From NCBI RefSeq assembly GCF_000002235.5, contig NW_022145555.1:710001-774000 (forward strand): 64,000 nucleotides of DNA, in the 5' to 3' direction. Every line of letters starts with the position of its first letter. Within the stretch, counting starts at the first letter, position 1. The notes beneath the pieces are model-generated. The model did not search any database. It saw only the letters and a list, made by a program, of their open reading frames with translations, and was not told the origin of the DNA. Positions 13,101-23,072 of this stretch are shown here, one piece after another. The position numbers were made by a program, and so were the translations under genes. This DNA is from Strongylocentrotus purpuratus. Taxonomy: Eukaryota; Echinodermata; Echinoidea; Camarodonta; Strongylocentrotidae.

Positions 13101-13495
13101 AAAATGAATGCAACAAGTTTAAAAATGAAACAGGGGAGCAACGATTGGAGAAAATTTGCTCGAACATGTATGCACGTTAATGAAATTGATTGCTGCTTTT
13201 ACGAAATTGGCCGGGAAAACCTATATTAAATTTTTTTTTTTTTAAACATTAAAAAATCCAAAGGGGGTGGGGGTTTTAGGGGAGTGATGGGGGGGGGGGG
13301 GGGTTTACACACATAAAAATACCAAAGGGGGGGGGGGGTTAACCCACTATGACTAAAAATTGACCCTTTTTTAGACAGAGAGATAGAAAGAGGGGGGGGG
13401 GGAGAGAAGAAAATACTCTTATATTCTCACCCCTTGATACGACCTCCGTTTTGCTTATCCAAACGGCTGACTAAAGGTATAGTATCGGACTCCAT
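527..13495 (-). CDS. White-type ABCG half-transporter, 5' part (9 exons, partial)
   Basis: ATP-binding cassette half-transporter of the ABCG/white subfamily. Such proteins work as dimers in membranes and have the nucleotide-binding domain ahead of six membrane helices. Coding exons in transcript order: 13495-13431, 7827-7571, 6373-6325, 5161-4975, 4350-4279, 3720-3619, 2559-2393, 1740-1669 and 629-527. They sum to 1074 nt (358 codons) and every junction keeps frame. Visible motifs: Walker A GASGAGKTT (residues 122-130), Q-loop YVQQDD (about 168), signature SGGERKR (232-238), Walker B LMFCDEP (D255/E256), H-loop STIHQPSSE (H288), and a YNPADFF motif in the last exon, as in Drosophila white. 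The ATG is preceded in frame by TAA 12 nt upstream, which fixes the start. The transmembrane half must lie left of base 1. The substrate cannot be told; white relatives move pigment precursors or sterol-like molecules. Family assignment is firm, exact orthology is not. Confidence 0.93.
781..949. repeat. AAGCTT-rich array bounded by two palindromes
   Basis: A perfect 46-bp palindrome (781-826, centred on CTGCAG) is followed by a tandem series of AAGCTTTACA/AAGCTTTACTTTAT units (about 827-916). A second hairpin follows, with 13-bp arms 917-929 and 937-949 and a 7-nt loop. It sits in the intron between ABCG exons 9 and 8. Confidence 0.85.
1669..1740 (-). CDS. ABCG exon 8
   Basis: Encodes [20 protein letters not shown] followed by FFS, the strand and linker that follow the H-loop in ABCG proteins. 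The Arg before it and the Asn after it are split codons. Acceptor is ttgccag, donor gtaagt. Confidence 0.93.
2096..2378. repeat. CT/GA microsatellite with poly-C ends
   Basis: About 280 bp of nearly pure pyrimidine on the + strand: (CT)n with CCTT, CATCT and CTATCT interruptions, bounded by C runs at each end. It lies in the intron just downstream of the ABCG exon 7 donor. Open frames through it are artefacts. Confidence 0.95.
2393..2559 (-). CDS. ABCG exon 7 (Walker B, D-loop, H-loop)
   Basis: Encodes [20 protein letters not shown], then [20 protein letters not shown] and [15 protein letters not shown]. This contains the Walker B aspartate, catalytic glutamate, D-loop and switch histidine. 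The donor gtcggt at 2392-2391 lies about 12 nt from a long GA/CT microsatellite. Confidence 0.96.
3619..3720 (-). CDS. ABCG exon 6 (ABC signature)
   Basis: 34 codons in phase 0: [20 protein letters not shown], then [14 protein letters not shown], which holds the ABC signature. The C-terminal ASE joins VLTNP of the next exon, as in white proteins. Acceptor is gtacag, donor gtaaaa. Confidence 0.95.
4279..4350 (-). CDS. ABCG exon 5 (helical subdomain)
   Basis: A 72-nt exon in phase 0, 24 codons reading [20 protein letters not shown] followed by VIRA. It matches the white-family segment between the Q-loop and the signature motif. Acceptor is ttctag, donor gtaagt. It is too short to stand out as an open frame and was found from the gap between neighbouring exons. 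Confidence 0.93.
4590..4860 (+). repeat. Dispersed repeat A, copy 1 (AATAAA-ended)
   Basis: About 270 bp ending in TTGAAATAAAACTTAAACTT. It is clearly related to the reverse complement of 8400-8660: shared blocks include CCCAATTCATTTCTAT.GATTAACTTT and TATATAATCTGTAT. The AATAAA near the end suggests the 3' terminus of a retroposed or LINE-like sequence. Confidence 0.7.
4975..5161 (-). CDS. ABCG exon 4 (Walker A to Q-loop)
   Basis: Encodes [20 protein letters not shown], then [13 protein letters not shown] and the Q-loop [20 protein letters not shown]. Acceptor is cctgcag, donor gtatgt. The open frame runs on upstream of the acceptor into a dispersed repeat (5170-5605); that stretch is intron. 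Confidence 0.95.
5170..5605 (+). repeat. Dispersed repeat B, copy 1
   Basis: About 430 bp. The reverse complement of 15482-15895 matches over its whole length; it ends CGATTTCAACCGCGACAACGATCA and contains GAGGGAGCTATACAACATAAAGAG. It lies immediately upstream of the acceptor of ABCG exon 4. Confidence 0.8.
6325..6373 (-). CDS. ABCG exon 3 (first half of Walker A)
   Basis: A 49-nt exon encoding [17 protein letters not shown] after joining. The Walker A loop is split: MGAS comes from this exon and GAGKTT from the next. Acceptor is tttacag, donor gtaaga. Confidence 0.93.
6869..6905. repeat. 12-bp tandem repeat, three units
   Basis: Three consecutive copies of GTGGCGAGAGAA. Nothing else is recognised in the surrounding intron (6374-7570) apart from a poly-C run near 6752 and a purine run near 7425-7457. 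Confidence 0.8.
7571..7827 (-). CDS. ABCG exon 2 (Asn/Gly-rich leader and start of NBD)
   Basis: Begins [20 protein letters not shown], a low-complexity Asn/Gly/Thr leader. It continues into [18 protein letters not shown], the usual first strand region of white-type NBDs, and a Lys-rich loop, and ends EILRN with one nt carried over. Acceptor is atag, donor gtgggt. The leader is likely cytosolic and disordered. Confidence 0.9.
7889..8090 (+). repeat. tRNA-derived SINE
   Basis: The head (7889-7962) resembles a tRNA with intact A-box and B-box-like blocks (TAGCTCAGTTGGTAGAGCAG and GGGTTCGAAA) and a CGT anticodon position, but the 3' acceptor strand does not pair properly. It is followed by a body GTGCCCTTTGGTAAGGCATTAATCC... 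and GCTTTCTAGCAGTCAGGTAAAA. Related body fragments recur at about 37150-37213 and 56195-56265 (both inverted). Confidence 0.75.
8187..8225. repeat. CT microsatellite
   Basis: About 19 uninterrupted CT units in ABCG intron 1. Confidence 0.95.
8400..8660 (-). repeat. Dispersed repeat A, copy 2
   Basis: Inverted relative of 4590-4860, in ABCG intron 1, with the same AATAAA-bearing terminus (minus strand AATAAAACTTGAAACTTT). The sequence from here to about 9400 is AT-rich with no exon that I can see. Confidence 0.7.
10055..10128 (-). tRNA. tRNA-Asn (anticodon GTT)
   Basis: A 74-nt cloverleaf on the minus strand. The acceptor arm GCTTCTG pairs with CAGGAGC (one G-U), the D-arm region is GGCGCAATTGGCTAGCGC, and the anticodon stem TTCGG/CCGAA encloses loop CTGTTAA with anticodon GTT (10094-10092). 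The T arm is GGTGG TTCGAGC CCACC and the discriminator is G. Nine T residues follow shortly downstream, a standard RNA polymerase III terminator. A-box and B-box sequences are intact, so it may be functional. It lies in ABCG intron 1 in the same orientation as the host gene. The acceptor differs from the usual eukaryotic Asn GTCTCTG stem but still pairs, so a young diverged copy is the alternative. Confidence 0.85.
11895..12165 (+). repeat. Poly-G-rich dispersed element, copy 1
   Basis: Begins GGCGCGTACGCAGCATTTTTTCAAGGGGG and contains GCCAGCCGCTGAA...AATAAGC, a long G run, and TTTGACATTTGGCTCCGTTGGGG. The same order of blocks occurs at 22676-23072, with a looser relative at 18775-19105, so this is a family and not simple sequence. 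Confidence 0.75.
13431..13495 (-). CDS. ABCG exon 1 (start codon)
   Basis: Encodes residues 1-21 ([18 protein letters not shown]...) and ends with two nt of a Gly codon before a gtgaga donor. It was found by extending exon 2, which begins with one nt of a split codon and has no ATG of its own. The ATG has G at -3 and +4. A possible splice acceptor (cag) in the 5' UTR lies at 13522-13524, so the non-coding leader may itself be spliced. Confidence 0.8.
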
Positions 13496-14415
13496 TGCTT
13501 CCTGTTACCGCCGGTGCAATCCTGGTGAGATAGTAGTTGTTACGTCTAGAGAAAGAAAAGAGAGTCAAAATTATGTTTCATTTTGCTATATATATATATA
13601 TTCCCATTACTTTAGTTCCTCAAGTTTTAAGTTTAATCCATTCGTTTGAAATCATAACCGATATACAACCGCTTTACGTACTGTGAAAGGAATTCGATTT
13701 GTGATTAGTCACAATATCATAGACTCGAACACCCAGCGAAACCGGCAAAGGCCTGTCACAGCCAAAGGATTGCTCTAAAGACAGAAACTTAAGACGGTAA
13801 TAAAAATAAGTATAAAAGGACAGCTTTAATTACAGATAAACTTATTAAAAGTACCCTTGAAGCATGGAACCGATGGACTGAGTAGATCGAGATGAAATTA
13901 ATGTACGTTCACACAAAATACATTACCATATCGTTTGTCGATCACTGGAGACAAAATGACACTCCGACACAAAATTATTGGCGACAAAAAAGGAGAATCA
14001 TGATCATGATTAAAGTGACGAGAACCTTTTATTTGCAAAAATCATTGAACTTGTCAATCACAAAATGCAAAATGTACACCTACCTTTAAAGAAGGATGAT
14101 GCAGAATGTACATTCTTCAAAATAGTCCAACTAATGTATAAATATCTCGTTAGACCGAGCCCTATATAATATATGATTTTATAGACCTATACGTGTTGAC
14201 AAGAACGCAATGAGAATACAAAACTGCAGTGTATAACCAGGGCATGTAAAGTCTCACCTCCCTGGTATAACCGTTATGTTATATTTTATTCATATTTCTC
14301 ACGTCTTCGATGCGGTACAACGAGCAGGCACGATAGTGGCAGACAAATTTGTACTGGAGCTATAATAATCATTCTCCGTTTGAGAAGCGCAGTGTCAATA
14401 AACCACACAAGGACA

Positions 14416-14853
14416 GGCCTGTTTTGACTATCTCGAGATTGCCAAATATCCAGCTATTTGAACTATCCCGATCGCAAACTATCCAGCTAATTTGCGTCTT
14501 CATCAGACCGAAGTAGCAATTAGAAGGGTATTTGGTCAGGATTGTCATCCCGAGATATCTTTGGATAGTTTGCAAAATATCCTACTATTTGGCAAAATAT
14601 CCAGCTATTTGTCCCGTGCGTCTTAACTAGACCGAAGACTTGCGTTTTCACTAGACCGAAGATTAGCAATACACGCTAACGCTGAGCAAAATATCTCGAG
14701 CTAATTTCTCAAGTTCGAGTTTCAAGTTTCGAGGTCGAATCTCGAGATAGTGAAGACGCGATTTGTTACTTCGGGATTATTAATTTTTCCCAAATAACGG
14801 GCTATTTGGCAATCTCGAGATATTTGGCAATCTCGAGATGATGAAAACGCGCC
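14416..14853. mobile_element. Foldback element with CTCGAGAT motifs
   Basis: Left end GGCCTGTTTTGACTATCTCGAGATTGCCAAATATC matches the reverse complement of the right end (GGCGCGTTTTCATCATCTCGAG...). The interior repeats ATATTTGGCAA, ATCTCGAGAT and AGACCGAAG several times in both orientations. It codes for nothing and looks like a non-autonomous inverted-repeat element. Confidence 0.75.
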
Positions 14854-15229
14854 GGTTGAGTGAAGAAACTGATCAACCATATTTCCGTTTTGTAATCATT
14901 TTTAATGCACGTTTTTGCTGTTACATTTGTAATAGCATAAAATATTGTGAGGTTAGGCAGGCCATAATGTTTGTCATATACCAGCAACAAAATGAATACT
15001 GTCCGTCATTCACATTCTGGTTATTGAAATACAAGTATGCATAACGTGAATAGAATAATTTGTAACTTGGCACTTGACAAAGATTTATGCATTATGCATA
15101 ATTATGTAGTTATGGTTAGCCTTACATTATTATTATGTAAACACTACAAAATAATGTCTCAGAGTAAATACAAATTGCTATACGTATACAGGATGAAACG
15201 AGACAAAAAATATGCGAGATAAAAACATA

Positions 15230-15395
15230 GATATAGGGGGAGGGAAGAAATTATAAAAAGAGAGTAGGTGAGGGTGGTGGAGAGATGGAGAGAGAGGGAG
15301 AAAGGGGGAAGGAGAGGGTGGAGAGAGAAGGGAGAGGCGGGGGAAGAGAAATGGGGGAGTTGGAAAGAGAGAGAGAGAGGGGGAGGGGGGGTCGA
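15230..15395. repeat. Polypurine tract
   Basis: About 160 bp of G/A-rich sequence on the + strand (GAGAGAGGGAGAAAGGGGGAAGG...). The two overlapping open frames across it are low-complexity artefacts. Confidence 0.9.
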
Positions 15396-15481
15396 GGAGA
15401 GGTTATTATTCGCTCAATGGTATTACACAATTTTGGTATGGGGTCAGGAATTTGGAAGCATATGCGATTTTACAATTAATC

Positions 15482-15895
15482 AATGATCGTTGTCGCGGTT
15501 GAAATCGAGTCTAAAGTGATGAAATTGTAAATAATAAACTCTTATGTTGTATAGCGCCCTCTCAAGACTGATATCTCTTTAGCTTTAAAACAATGTTTGA
15601 CTACAGTCGACCGATTTGCTATTCCCGTTTAGAAATTATATATCAGAACTGCATATTCTGAGATTTTCATTGTCGCAGCTAACATGGAATGGCCTTAGGC
15701 GCTATTTGAAATATTCGAAATTTACCAGGAGCACCGGTAATTTTTTTATTATTCAATATCTCGAAAGCAGAAGTGTTCTAGGGGCTACTTTTTAGTGCTT
15801 ATGATACATCCACAGGCATCCAACTATATTAACATTCTAAAGAATTATTATCAATCCAATTTTTAAAAATTCTAAAAAAACTTTGTGTTACCTTT
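15482..15895 (-). repeat. Dispersed repeat B, copy 2
   Basis: Inverted copy of 5170-5605, starting TGATCGTTGTCGCGGTTGAAATCGAG. Together the two copies would allow an inversion of about 10 kb spanning the ABCG start exon. Confidence 0.8.
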
Positions 15896-16130
15896 AAAAT
15901 CCCAGTCACAATGCAGGATCAATGTCCCTTTTGAAAAACATTGATCTACATTGGCCATACTCGACCCATATAGGTGAGGAAAAAGAATAACGGAAGATTT
16001 AATTCCTTGAAATATAGAACGCCATAATGGCAGGATTGGCAGCCATAGTAAAGCCGGGCTAACATTTATGGAGCGCAAGAAGAGCCAAGTCTGACACACA
16101 TGGGCGTCATACAAGAATTTCCCAATATTA
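15896..16130 (+). repeat. SINE body fragment
   Basis: Contains GATCTACATTGGCCATACTCGACCCA, ...TTAATTCCTTGAAATATAGAACGCCATAATGGC and AGAGCCAAGTCTGACACACATGG. It aligns in order with 47160-47440 and in part with 37880-38110, so it is one member of a SINE family. Confidence 0.65.
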
Positions 16131-17739
16131 TTAAAAGTGACTTTGATAATTTCTTTGATAATAATCGTTACCAAAAAAAAAATTGCTCTGAAGGTGTCTA
16201 GTGTGGGTGCTGTATGGATGTTCCATACTACATCAGAATCTCGTCAGGTAAAATCTTTTTGTATTCCTTTGGAACTAAATTTGAAATTGCTATAAGTGTA
16301 ATGAGTCATCTAAATGAACGAAAGTTTTATTTTTTAGATGAACGACATATTATTATTCGAGAGAGCGCACTCTAAGTTTGAAGTTTGAAGTTTTATTTAT
16401 TCCACATTTTACATCGAAAAACAGTTTATATTCTTTCTTTTTTATATATATACAGGGGTATATTATTATAAGAATAGATTTCACACAAGAAAAAAAAGGA
16501 AAAATTAGAGATTTCAAATCAAATATAATGTACGGAAAATAAGTACGAAATTTCGAAATATGTATATATATATAACAGGCTGGGTAGAACAATGTAAAAT
16601 ATGGGGAGCCTAAATAAAAAGCATAGCTTGTATGTGAATAGGCTCCCGTACTGAGTAACACAATATAGTAGGTCTGGATTTAAAAGGTGTTATAGGAGGC
16701 GAAAACGGAGTAGTATAGTATGAGATTCTAGAGGCGTACAAGGAGAGTGAATTTGAGAAGAAACGAAAAATAGAAATAAAGAGTAAAGAGAATAATAATA
16801 ATAGTGAGGAGAAGGTGAAGAATTGAAATGGTCTCATCTAAATTGTCGTCGGTAAAACACAGACTTTGTCAGTACAATATACGTCTACATTGAAGATTAG
16901 TCTTCTCAGTAGGCTATATACACCCCCCCCCCCCCCCCTTATAATAGAGAAAAGATGCGGGTAGTGTTCATTGTGCTTGGCTGAACCCAAACGATTTTAA
17001 TTTGCGCATGGGTACCAAAAGTGTCCGTCGAGACAAAGAGGCAATAATGACGTGCAGTCAGAATACATTACGAGCAAACCATAATGTTTGTCCCGTATAC
17101 CAGCAACAAATGCTGTATTTTATAATTCGCATGCATACTAATGAAATATACAATTATTCGTAACAGGTGAATTAAATAGTTGGAAATTTTGCACTCCACA
17201 AAGACGTATGCAATAAATTAAACCTAGCAACGATAGACAAGGTTATATAATATATTAATTATAATAATATGGCAAACTTTTTTGCAACCTTTAACGAACC
17301 TTTTGCAACCTTTTAAGAACCCTGTCGAAACCCCAGCGAAATTCGCTACGTTCGCAAGCATTCGCCGCTCAGTGAGATACCCTGTTCTCAGTAGAAAAAC
17401 ACTAGTTTACAGATACAATCTGCGCATGGGCAGATAAAGCTCATTTGTACCAAAAAGGTAAAACCCACCAGAGGTGAATACTGGATATGCGCTCATGAAA
17501 GTTATGTAACATTATTCATTTATGCACCAACGGTACATTCTAAGATACGCAGGTGGAAGTTTTCTTTTCAAGAGGGCAAACAAAAGGTATTCATGAAGCA
17601 CATCTAGGACTTTGGCAGTTATTATTCTAAGATGCTCAAAGTGGAACTTCTCCATGTGTAAAAGATCTGTGGATATTTGGGGTCAATTTTGTACCATGTG
17701 CTATCTGTAAACTCCCTTATAGACAGGTTACTAACATTT

Positions 17740-17835
17740 TCAACTTTTGATAAAACACCTTGCTCAAGAATGTTCCACGCCAGGGATTAAACCCACGGCC
17801 TTCGCATCCCCAGTAAAGCGATTTATCACTGACAA
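17740..17835 (-). repeat. tRNA-SINE head fragment
   Basis: On the minus strand this reads as the start of the same SINE class: an anticodon-arm-like block, then GGGTTTAATCCCTGGCGTGGAACATTCTTGAGCAAGGTG. It is truncated on both sides. Confidence 0.5.
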
Positions 17836-18214
17836 CGACACCTTTAGATTGGCAATTAATATTTAATAAAAGCTGACCTTTTGGTAATTTATAATTTTGC
17901 TTAGAAAAAACAATTTGAACTTTTATTTATGATATTTAAACAAAGGTTGTTATTGATAACCTGAAAGCTTGTCCAAGATAACAACATCCAATGTATTCAA
18001 TTCCATCCATACACATACTATAATTATTGAAGAGTATAGGTGAATTGAATAGTTCATCGCCATGCAGGCGCTCTGAGATAAGCACCAGTGAATTTTAAAT
18101 ACAAAACGGTAACTGAAAAGACTAAACTTTTTTTGTTCCTTCTTCTTCTTTTGTAATAAACGAACAGTAAGTCCCAATGACCCCCGAACTCGGATAACTT
18201 GCTTATTCCACACT

Positions 18215-18580
18215 TTAAGTAGGGCTCCCACTTAGCCGAGCTGGAGCCTCGAGTTGTGGCGAGCTGGCGCGAGCTTATGGCAAGCCGTTTTATCATTAAA
18301 ACATATTTCTTGATATCAAGAACTGAATTCTTGATATCACGAAATCAAATTCTTGATATCACGAAATCGAATTCTTGATATCACGAAATCGAATTCTTGA
18401 TATCACGAAATCGAATTCTTGATATCAAGAATTACCATTGCTTTACAACGTAAAATTATTTCTTGATTGAATTCTTGTTATCAAGAAATATGTTTTAATG
18501 ATAAAACGGCCTGCCTTAAGCTCGCGCCAGCTCGCCACAACTCGAGGCTCCAACTCGGCAAAGTGGGAGCCCTGCTTTAA
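18215..18580. mobile_element. Foldback element with internal 22-bp satellite
   Basis: About 90-bp inverted termini (AGGGCTCCCACTT..CCGAG.TGGAGCCTCGAGTTG) face each other. Between them lie five tandem copies of a 22-bp unit, GAATTCTTGATATCACGAAATC, itself containing the palindrome TTGATATCA. The CAGGGCTCCCA-like end resembles hAT-type termini, but no clean 8-bp target duplication is visible. Confidence 0.8.
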
Positions 18581-18774
18581 CAATGATCGTTGATGAATAG
18601 AAACTGACCCGAGCATAATAAATTTATAACCCGAGTCGTTTTGCAAAAGAAATATGGTTCTCTTGGACTAGCTGATTGAAAGAGCTCGACATGGTTTTTC
18701 GAAACGCTTCGTCTCAACAGAAACAAATCAATAAGTAAGACTAATGTATTCAAAATTAATGTGCACATCAGGCG

Positions 18775-19105
18775 CGGGTCCAGGATTTCTTAGGGGTGGG
18801 GGCCCAAATTTGAAATCGATTTAAAATTTAGTCTGCTGAAATATGAAAATCGTGCCGGCTAATATTTTAATATTTCGCTCAGTGGGGGGGGGGGGGGGGG
18901 GGGGGCAGTGAGCACTATTTTTTTTTTTTGTTTGGCCCTCGAAAATTTGAAAAATTTAACCCCCCCCCCCCCCTTGAGCGCCGGGGGAGGGCCATCTCCA
19001 AAAAAAAAGGTAAAATTGACGTTAAAAAACGTAAAAATACACCTTTTTTCCCAGGGGGCCGGGCCGCCCGGCTCCCCCGCACCCCCCCCCCCCTGGATCC
19101 GCCAC
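18775..19105 (-). repeat. Poly-G/poly-C element (relative of copies at 11.9 and 22.7 kb)
   Basis: Bounded by GGGTCCAGGATTT on the left and TGGATCCGCCACTGG on the right, with long G and C runs and a GAAATTTGAAAA-like block between. Several overlapping open frames on both strands read low-complexity Pro/Gly/Lys and are not genes. Confidence 0.6.
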
Positions 19106-20920
19106 TGGTGCACATAACTATACGTCTTAAGTCAAAGCAAGAAGATCCTAGACTACCGAAAGCTTGCCTGTATGTATATACGTGATGTGGATTCAAGTCA
19201 TATAATTTTATAAGCTACTCGTTCGTTCGTGTCTCCTTAGATCAAGATTAATGTATCTTGATCTTCGAAGTAGTTGCTACATTCGGCCGTGTCAGACACG
19301 TTACAACGTAAGCTACCGAACAGCAAGTGAATTCAAATTGAGTTACCCGGGATTCATGGAAGAAACATCCATCAATTTACAATAGTTCAAAAGCTTATTA
19401 TGAAATATCAGAAGAAGAAAAGCAAATTGCAGAAATCGGAAAGAAAGCGCCATTAAGACAAAATGATCTGACCATCATACTTCACACACAATTCAATTCA
19501 TGAAACAAACTTTTAATCTACCAATTCAAATATATAGAGAAATACATAATCGATATTGTTCTAAAATTCAAATTAGTTATGTAATACATACCGATTTTAG
19601 CTTGCCGATCGAAAACGTTATGAGTTCAAAATGAATTCGAGATGACTTCTCAGTCAGAACACGGAATATCTAAACGTCGGCATTCGGGAACACCATACGG
19701 GTAAAGTAACGAACATACGGGTAAAGTAACGAAACGCGTCAATAAAAATGATCACAGTTATTGGGGCATGACAATAACCATGAGACCTCTAGCTATATAC
19801 CAGCAAAAACTCTGTGTTTTAATTAAGCAGGGTTGTGGGGTAATTTTATGGGAATGACATGCATATTTTGTTAGAAAACCATGTAATCCTAAATGGTAAT
19901 CCTTTGAAATAGGAATGCTGTTATTTTTTTTCTTCTTCAGGCTGGTATACTTCCTGTAAATACAATGTAGAGGTTGATTTGTATTGTGACGTAAATTTGA
20001 GGACTTGATTCCATGTTTTTTTCTGTTTTCTTTTTCGTTCTTGTGGAACCGATGTTTGTCTATTAAGTGTACTGTATTCTGACAATAATAGTGTTCATCG
20101 GTTTAGAGTTTACAGTTTACTAATTCTGTATTACCCAATGTTTTTCCTGAATAAAATATCAAGTTTTAGCGATTTTTCGGGGGTGACCGCGATGATAGAT
20201 AGGCCTTTGTCTCGAAAGGACGTGTTTATATAATATAAATACATATTAACTTATTACGTCCAATTTGCAAAAGTGTTATCTAAATTTTATTTTTGAGAGA
20301 ATTACACACGTTTTTTGTTCTTTTATTGATTGAACCGATTTGTTCTAAAGAATCAAACAAAACGACGACAAATAAACAAGGACAAATAAAGCACAATAAT
20401 AAAGACTGAACGTTCAATAATTCGTCTATCAAAGCAAAGAAGAAATAAAGAAAAAGACAAATAAATCTAATAAGACAAAATCATTCGGTGGAATGGAATA
20501 AGCATAATTATATACAGCCATGGTTGTCAATTATTCATCATTCATAATATCCCCGACTGTGTTTTTCGGTTTACCATCTGACTACCGAGTAGTGCGACAT
20601 TATTAAGAGGGTCCTTCAAAGGCGGACATTGACATAGAGTGTATCCAGACTTCCAGTCATATTCCATTCGAATTGTATGTGCATGTAGTCACGACCTCGC
20701 TGAAAAACAGCTTTAATTTGCTGAATGCGGGCACAATTATTGTATTACCGTGAATAAATAAAATATACCATACCATACCATACCATTGCAGTGCACTGAA
20801 ATCATGGGGGGGGCACCGATTTATAGCCATAATACTAATAATAGTGCACACATTTGTATAGCACTCAATATTACGTTTCTAAGCGTCGATTAGAAGGAGT
20901 TTGTGGGAGGGGGTCCTATA

Positions 20921-21805
20921 CAGTGCGTCCCAGAAAAAAATGAAACCAAGAACTATCGATGTTTTATCATAACTTAGTCACATTTATAATTAATAAATGA
21001 CACATATTTGGAAAGCTTAGACCCTCCTCTTTCATTTGATGCAACTCATAAATGCATATTTCATGCATGAGTGATTAAAATTAATTTGAAGAAAGGAAAC
21101 CAAAAAATCATTTGGCGGACGGTATCTGAATTTCAACGAGAAAATCACATTTCTAGAAGGTTGAGTTTCTGCCCTTTCATATGACACCTCAATCAGGGAA
21201 AATGAGCAAGGAATGACAAAGTTATGTTTGTTCCAATTAGTGCTTGCATTTCCATAATGTTATCAAACGAATTCGTTTTCACTGGCTGCCTGCAGTAGCA
21301 ACTAGCAAAATTGACAAAAGACTTAACTCCATTTCTTTTACAATCAGCCGTAGACGAAAGACTTTATGCAGGGCTGATTGTCAACGAAACGGAGTTAAGT
21401 CTTTTGTTAATTCCATTTGTTGCTACTGCAGGCAGCCAGTGAAAACGAATTCGTTTGATAACATTATGGAAATGCAAGCACTACTTTAAACGAACAGAAC
21501 TTTGTTATTCCTAGTTCATTTTTCCTGCTTGAGGTGTCATTGGAAAGGGTAGATACTCAACTTTCTGGAAATGTGATTTTCTCTTTGAAATTCAGATACC
21601 GTCCGCCAAATGATATTTTGGTTTCCTCTCTTCAAATTAATTTTAATCACTCATGCGTAAACTTTGCATTATACGAGTAGTATCAAATCAAAGAGGAGGA
21701 TCTAAGCTTTCCAAATAATATGTGTCATTTGTCAATTATAATTGTGATTAAATTATGATAAAACATCGATATTATTCTCGGCTTCGTTTTTCCTGGGACG
21801 CACTG
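20921..21805. mobile_element. 885-bp full-length foldback element, mariner-like ends
   Basis: Starts CAGTGCGTCCCAGAAAAA and ends in the reverse complement, flanked by TA at 20919-20920 and 21806-21807. The two halves are inverted copies nearly to the centre. The inner arms (about 21240-21310 and 21410-21485, including TTCGTTTTCACTGGCTGCCTGC) are almost perfect. No transposase frame exists. The TA duplication and the end sequence suit an IS630/Tc1/mariner-mobilised non-autonomous element. Confidence 0.9.
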
Positions 21806-21833
21806 TATAATAATAGTTTGCTTTTCATGCTCA

Positions 21834-21835
21834 TT

Positions 21836-21906
<71 letters not shown>
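21834..21906. repeat. CT microsatellite with poly-C head
   Basis: C run followed by about 30 uninterrupted CT units, 27 bp beyond the end of the foldback element. Confidence 0.95.
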
Positions 21907-21910
<4 letters not shown>

Positions 21911-22675
21911 GTTGTCCATTTTGCCCCATTTGATTGGGGGTGCATGTGACTCCTGACACCTGTATTTTTTTTAATAGTAGGCGATTGAAGGCAAACCATC
22001 GTTGTCATTGATAATAATTTTACAGACCACAAAAGCTTTCCTTTAAAACAAGGCCCGTCACCTAAACAAAAATCCTACAGTGTTGCCAGAATTGATCAAT
22101 ATCACAAAACGGCAGGTAAAACATTACCAGAAATGTGAGAATTCACCCCAAAATCACCAATTCCAAAGAATTCCCGATATCTGCCAAAAAGGGCTAATAT
22201 TCGTAAACACGTTTGTACTTTCAATTAGAATTATGGTTACTAAATTTTTGTGACATATATCATAATTATGTAAAAAAATAAACAAATTCACCTTTACTGT
22301 TGGGTATTGTGAGTCCAATGTCAAAATAATAAAATATGAAATCCCCATTTATCATGATTTTCTTCTGCATTCCATATAAATATAAACAATTTTCGTTAAA
22401 CATGACAAACATAAAATACTAAAAAGTACTTTTTGACAAATTAATGATAAATAAGTAAATAAACATATACAAATTTTATAGAAAAAAGAAAATAAATTGT
22501 AAAATTATCATATTTCATCAAATGTTATGAAATTATTTGCAGGAGAATGATACCAAGTAAATTGCTTGAAAATATGACAGCCCGAAACGAATGAAATAGG
22601 CCTAGATCCACATATTTATCAAGTAGAATAAACAAATATAATTTAAAGCATTTGTAACTATATAAGGATAATCAG

Positions 22676-22938
22676 TGGCGTAGGCATTTTTTTTTCAAGG
22701 GGGCGGGGGGGGGGGGGGGGAGGAGGAGACTTTTTTTTTTCGGTCCCCGAAAAATCGCAACAAATCAGCCAGCCGCTGAATAAGCGGGGGGGGGGGGGGG
22801 GGGAGGGGGGGGGGGGGGATAAGAGGACATATTTTTTTTTTTTGGGGGGGGGGGGTCCCGAAATTTGAAATTTTGACCCATTGACATTTTGTTCCGTTGG
22901 GGGGGGGGGGAGGTCATCTTTTTTAGGTCATCTATAAG

Positions 22939-22969
<31 letters not shown>

Positions 22970-23072
22970 CAACACTCAAAAAGGGGGGGGGGTCCCAAAA
23001 AACATACACAAAACATACACATAAAAAAATCTCAAGGGGGGTTTACCCCCCCCCCCCTGCGTACGCGCCTGA
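22676..23072 (+). repeat. Poly-G-rich dispersed element, copy 2
   Basis: Same block order as 11895-12165: GGCGTAGGCATTTTTTTTCAAGGGGG, CAACAAATCAGCCAGCCGCTGAATAAGC, poly-G, GACATTTTGTTCCGTTGGGG. It ends CCCCTGCGTACGCGCCTGAGG, which gives it inverted ends (CGTAGGC / GCGTACGCGCC). Confidence 0.75.

Larger units (their letters stand above)
7828..13430 (-). other. ABCG intron 1 (unannotated remainder)
   Basis: A 5.6-kb intron between the start exon and exon 2. Besides the SINE, repeat A, the tRNA gene and the poly-G repeat listed separately, it holds poly-C/poly-A near 9105-9140, poly-G runs near 10427 and 10861, poly-T near 10971 and G-rich stretches at 13262-13405. I see no coding exon with conserved motifs in 8700-10000, 10200-11890 or 12170-13260. 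Confidence 0.6.

Noticed and set aside
18859..19196. Overlapping Pro/Gly-rich frames on both strands
   Set aside because: Low-complexity translation of poly-G and poly-C runs in a dispersed element.
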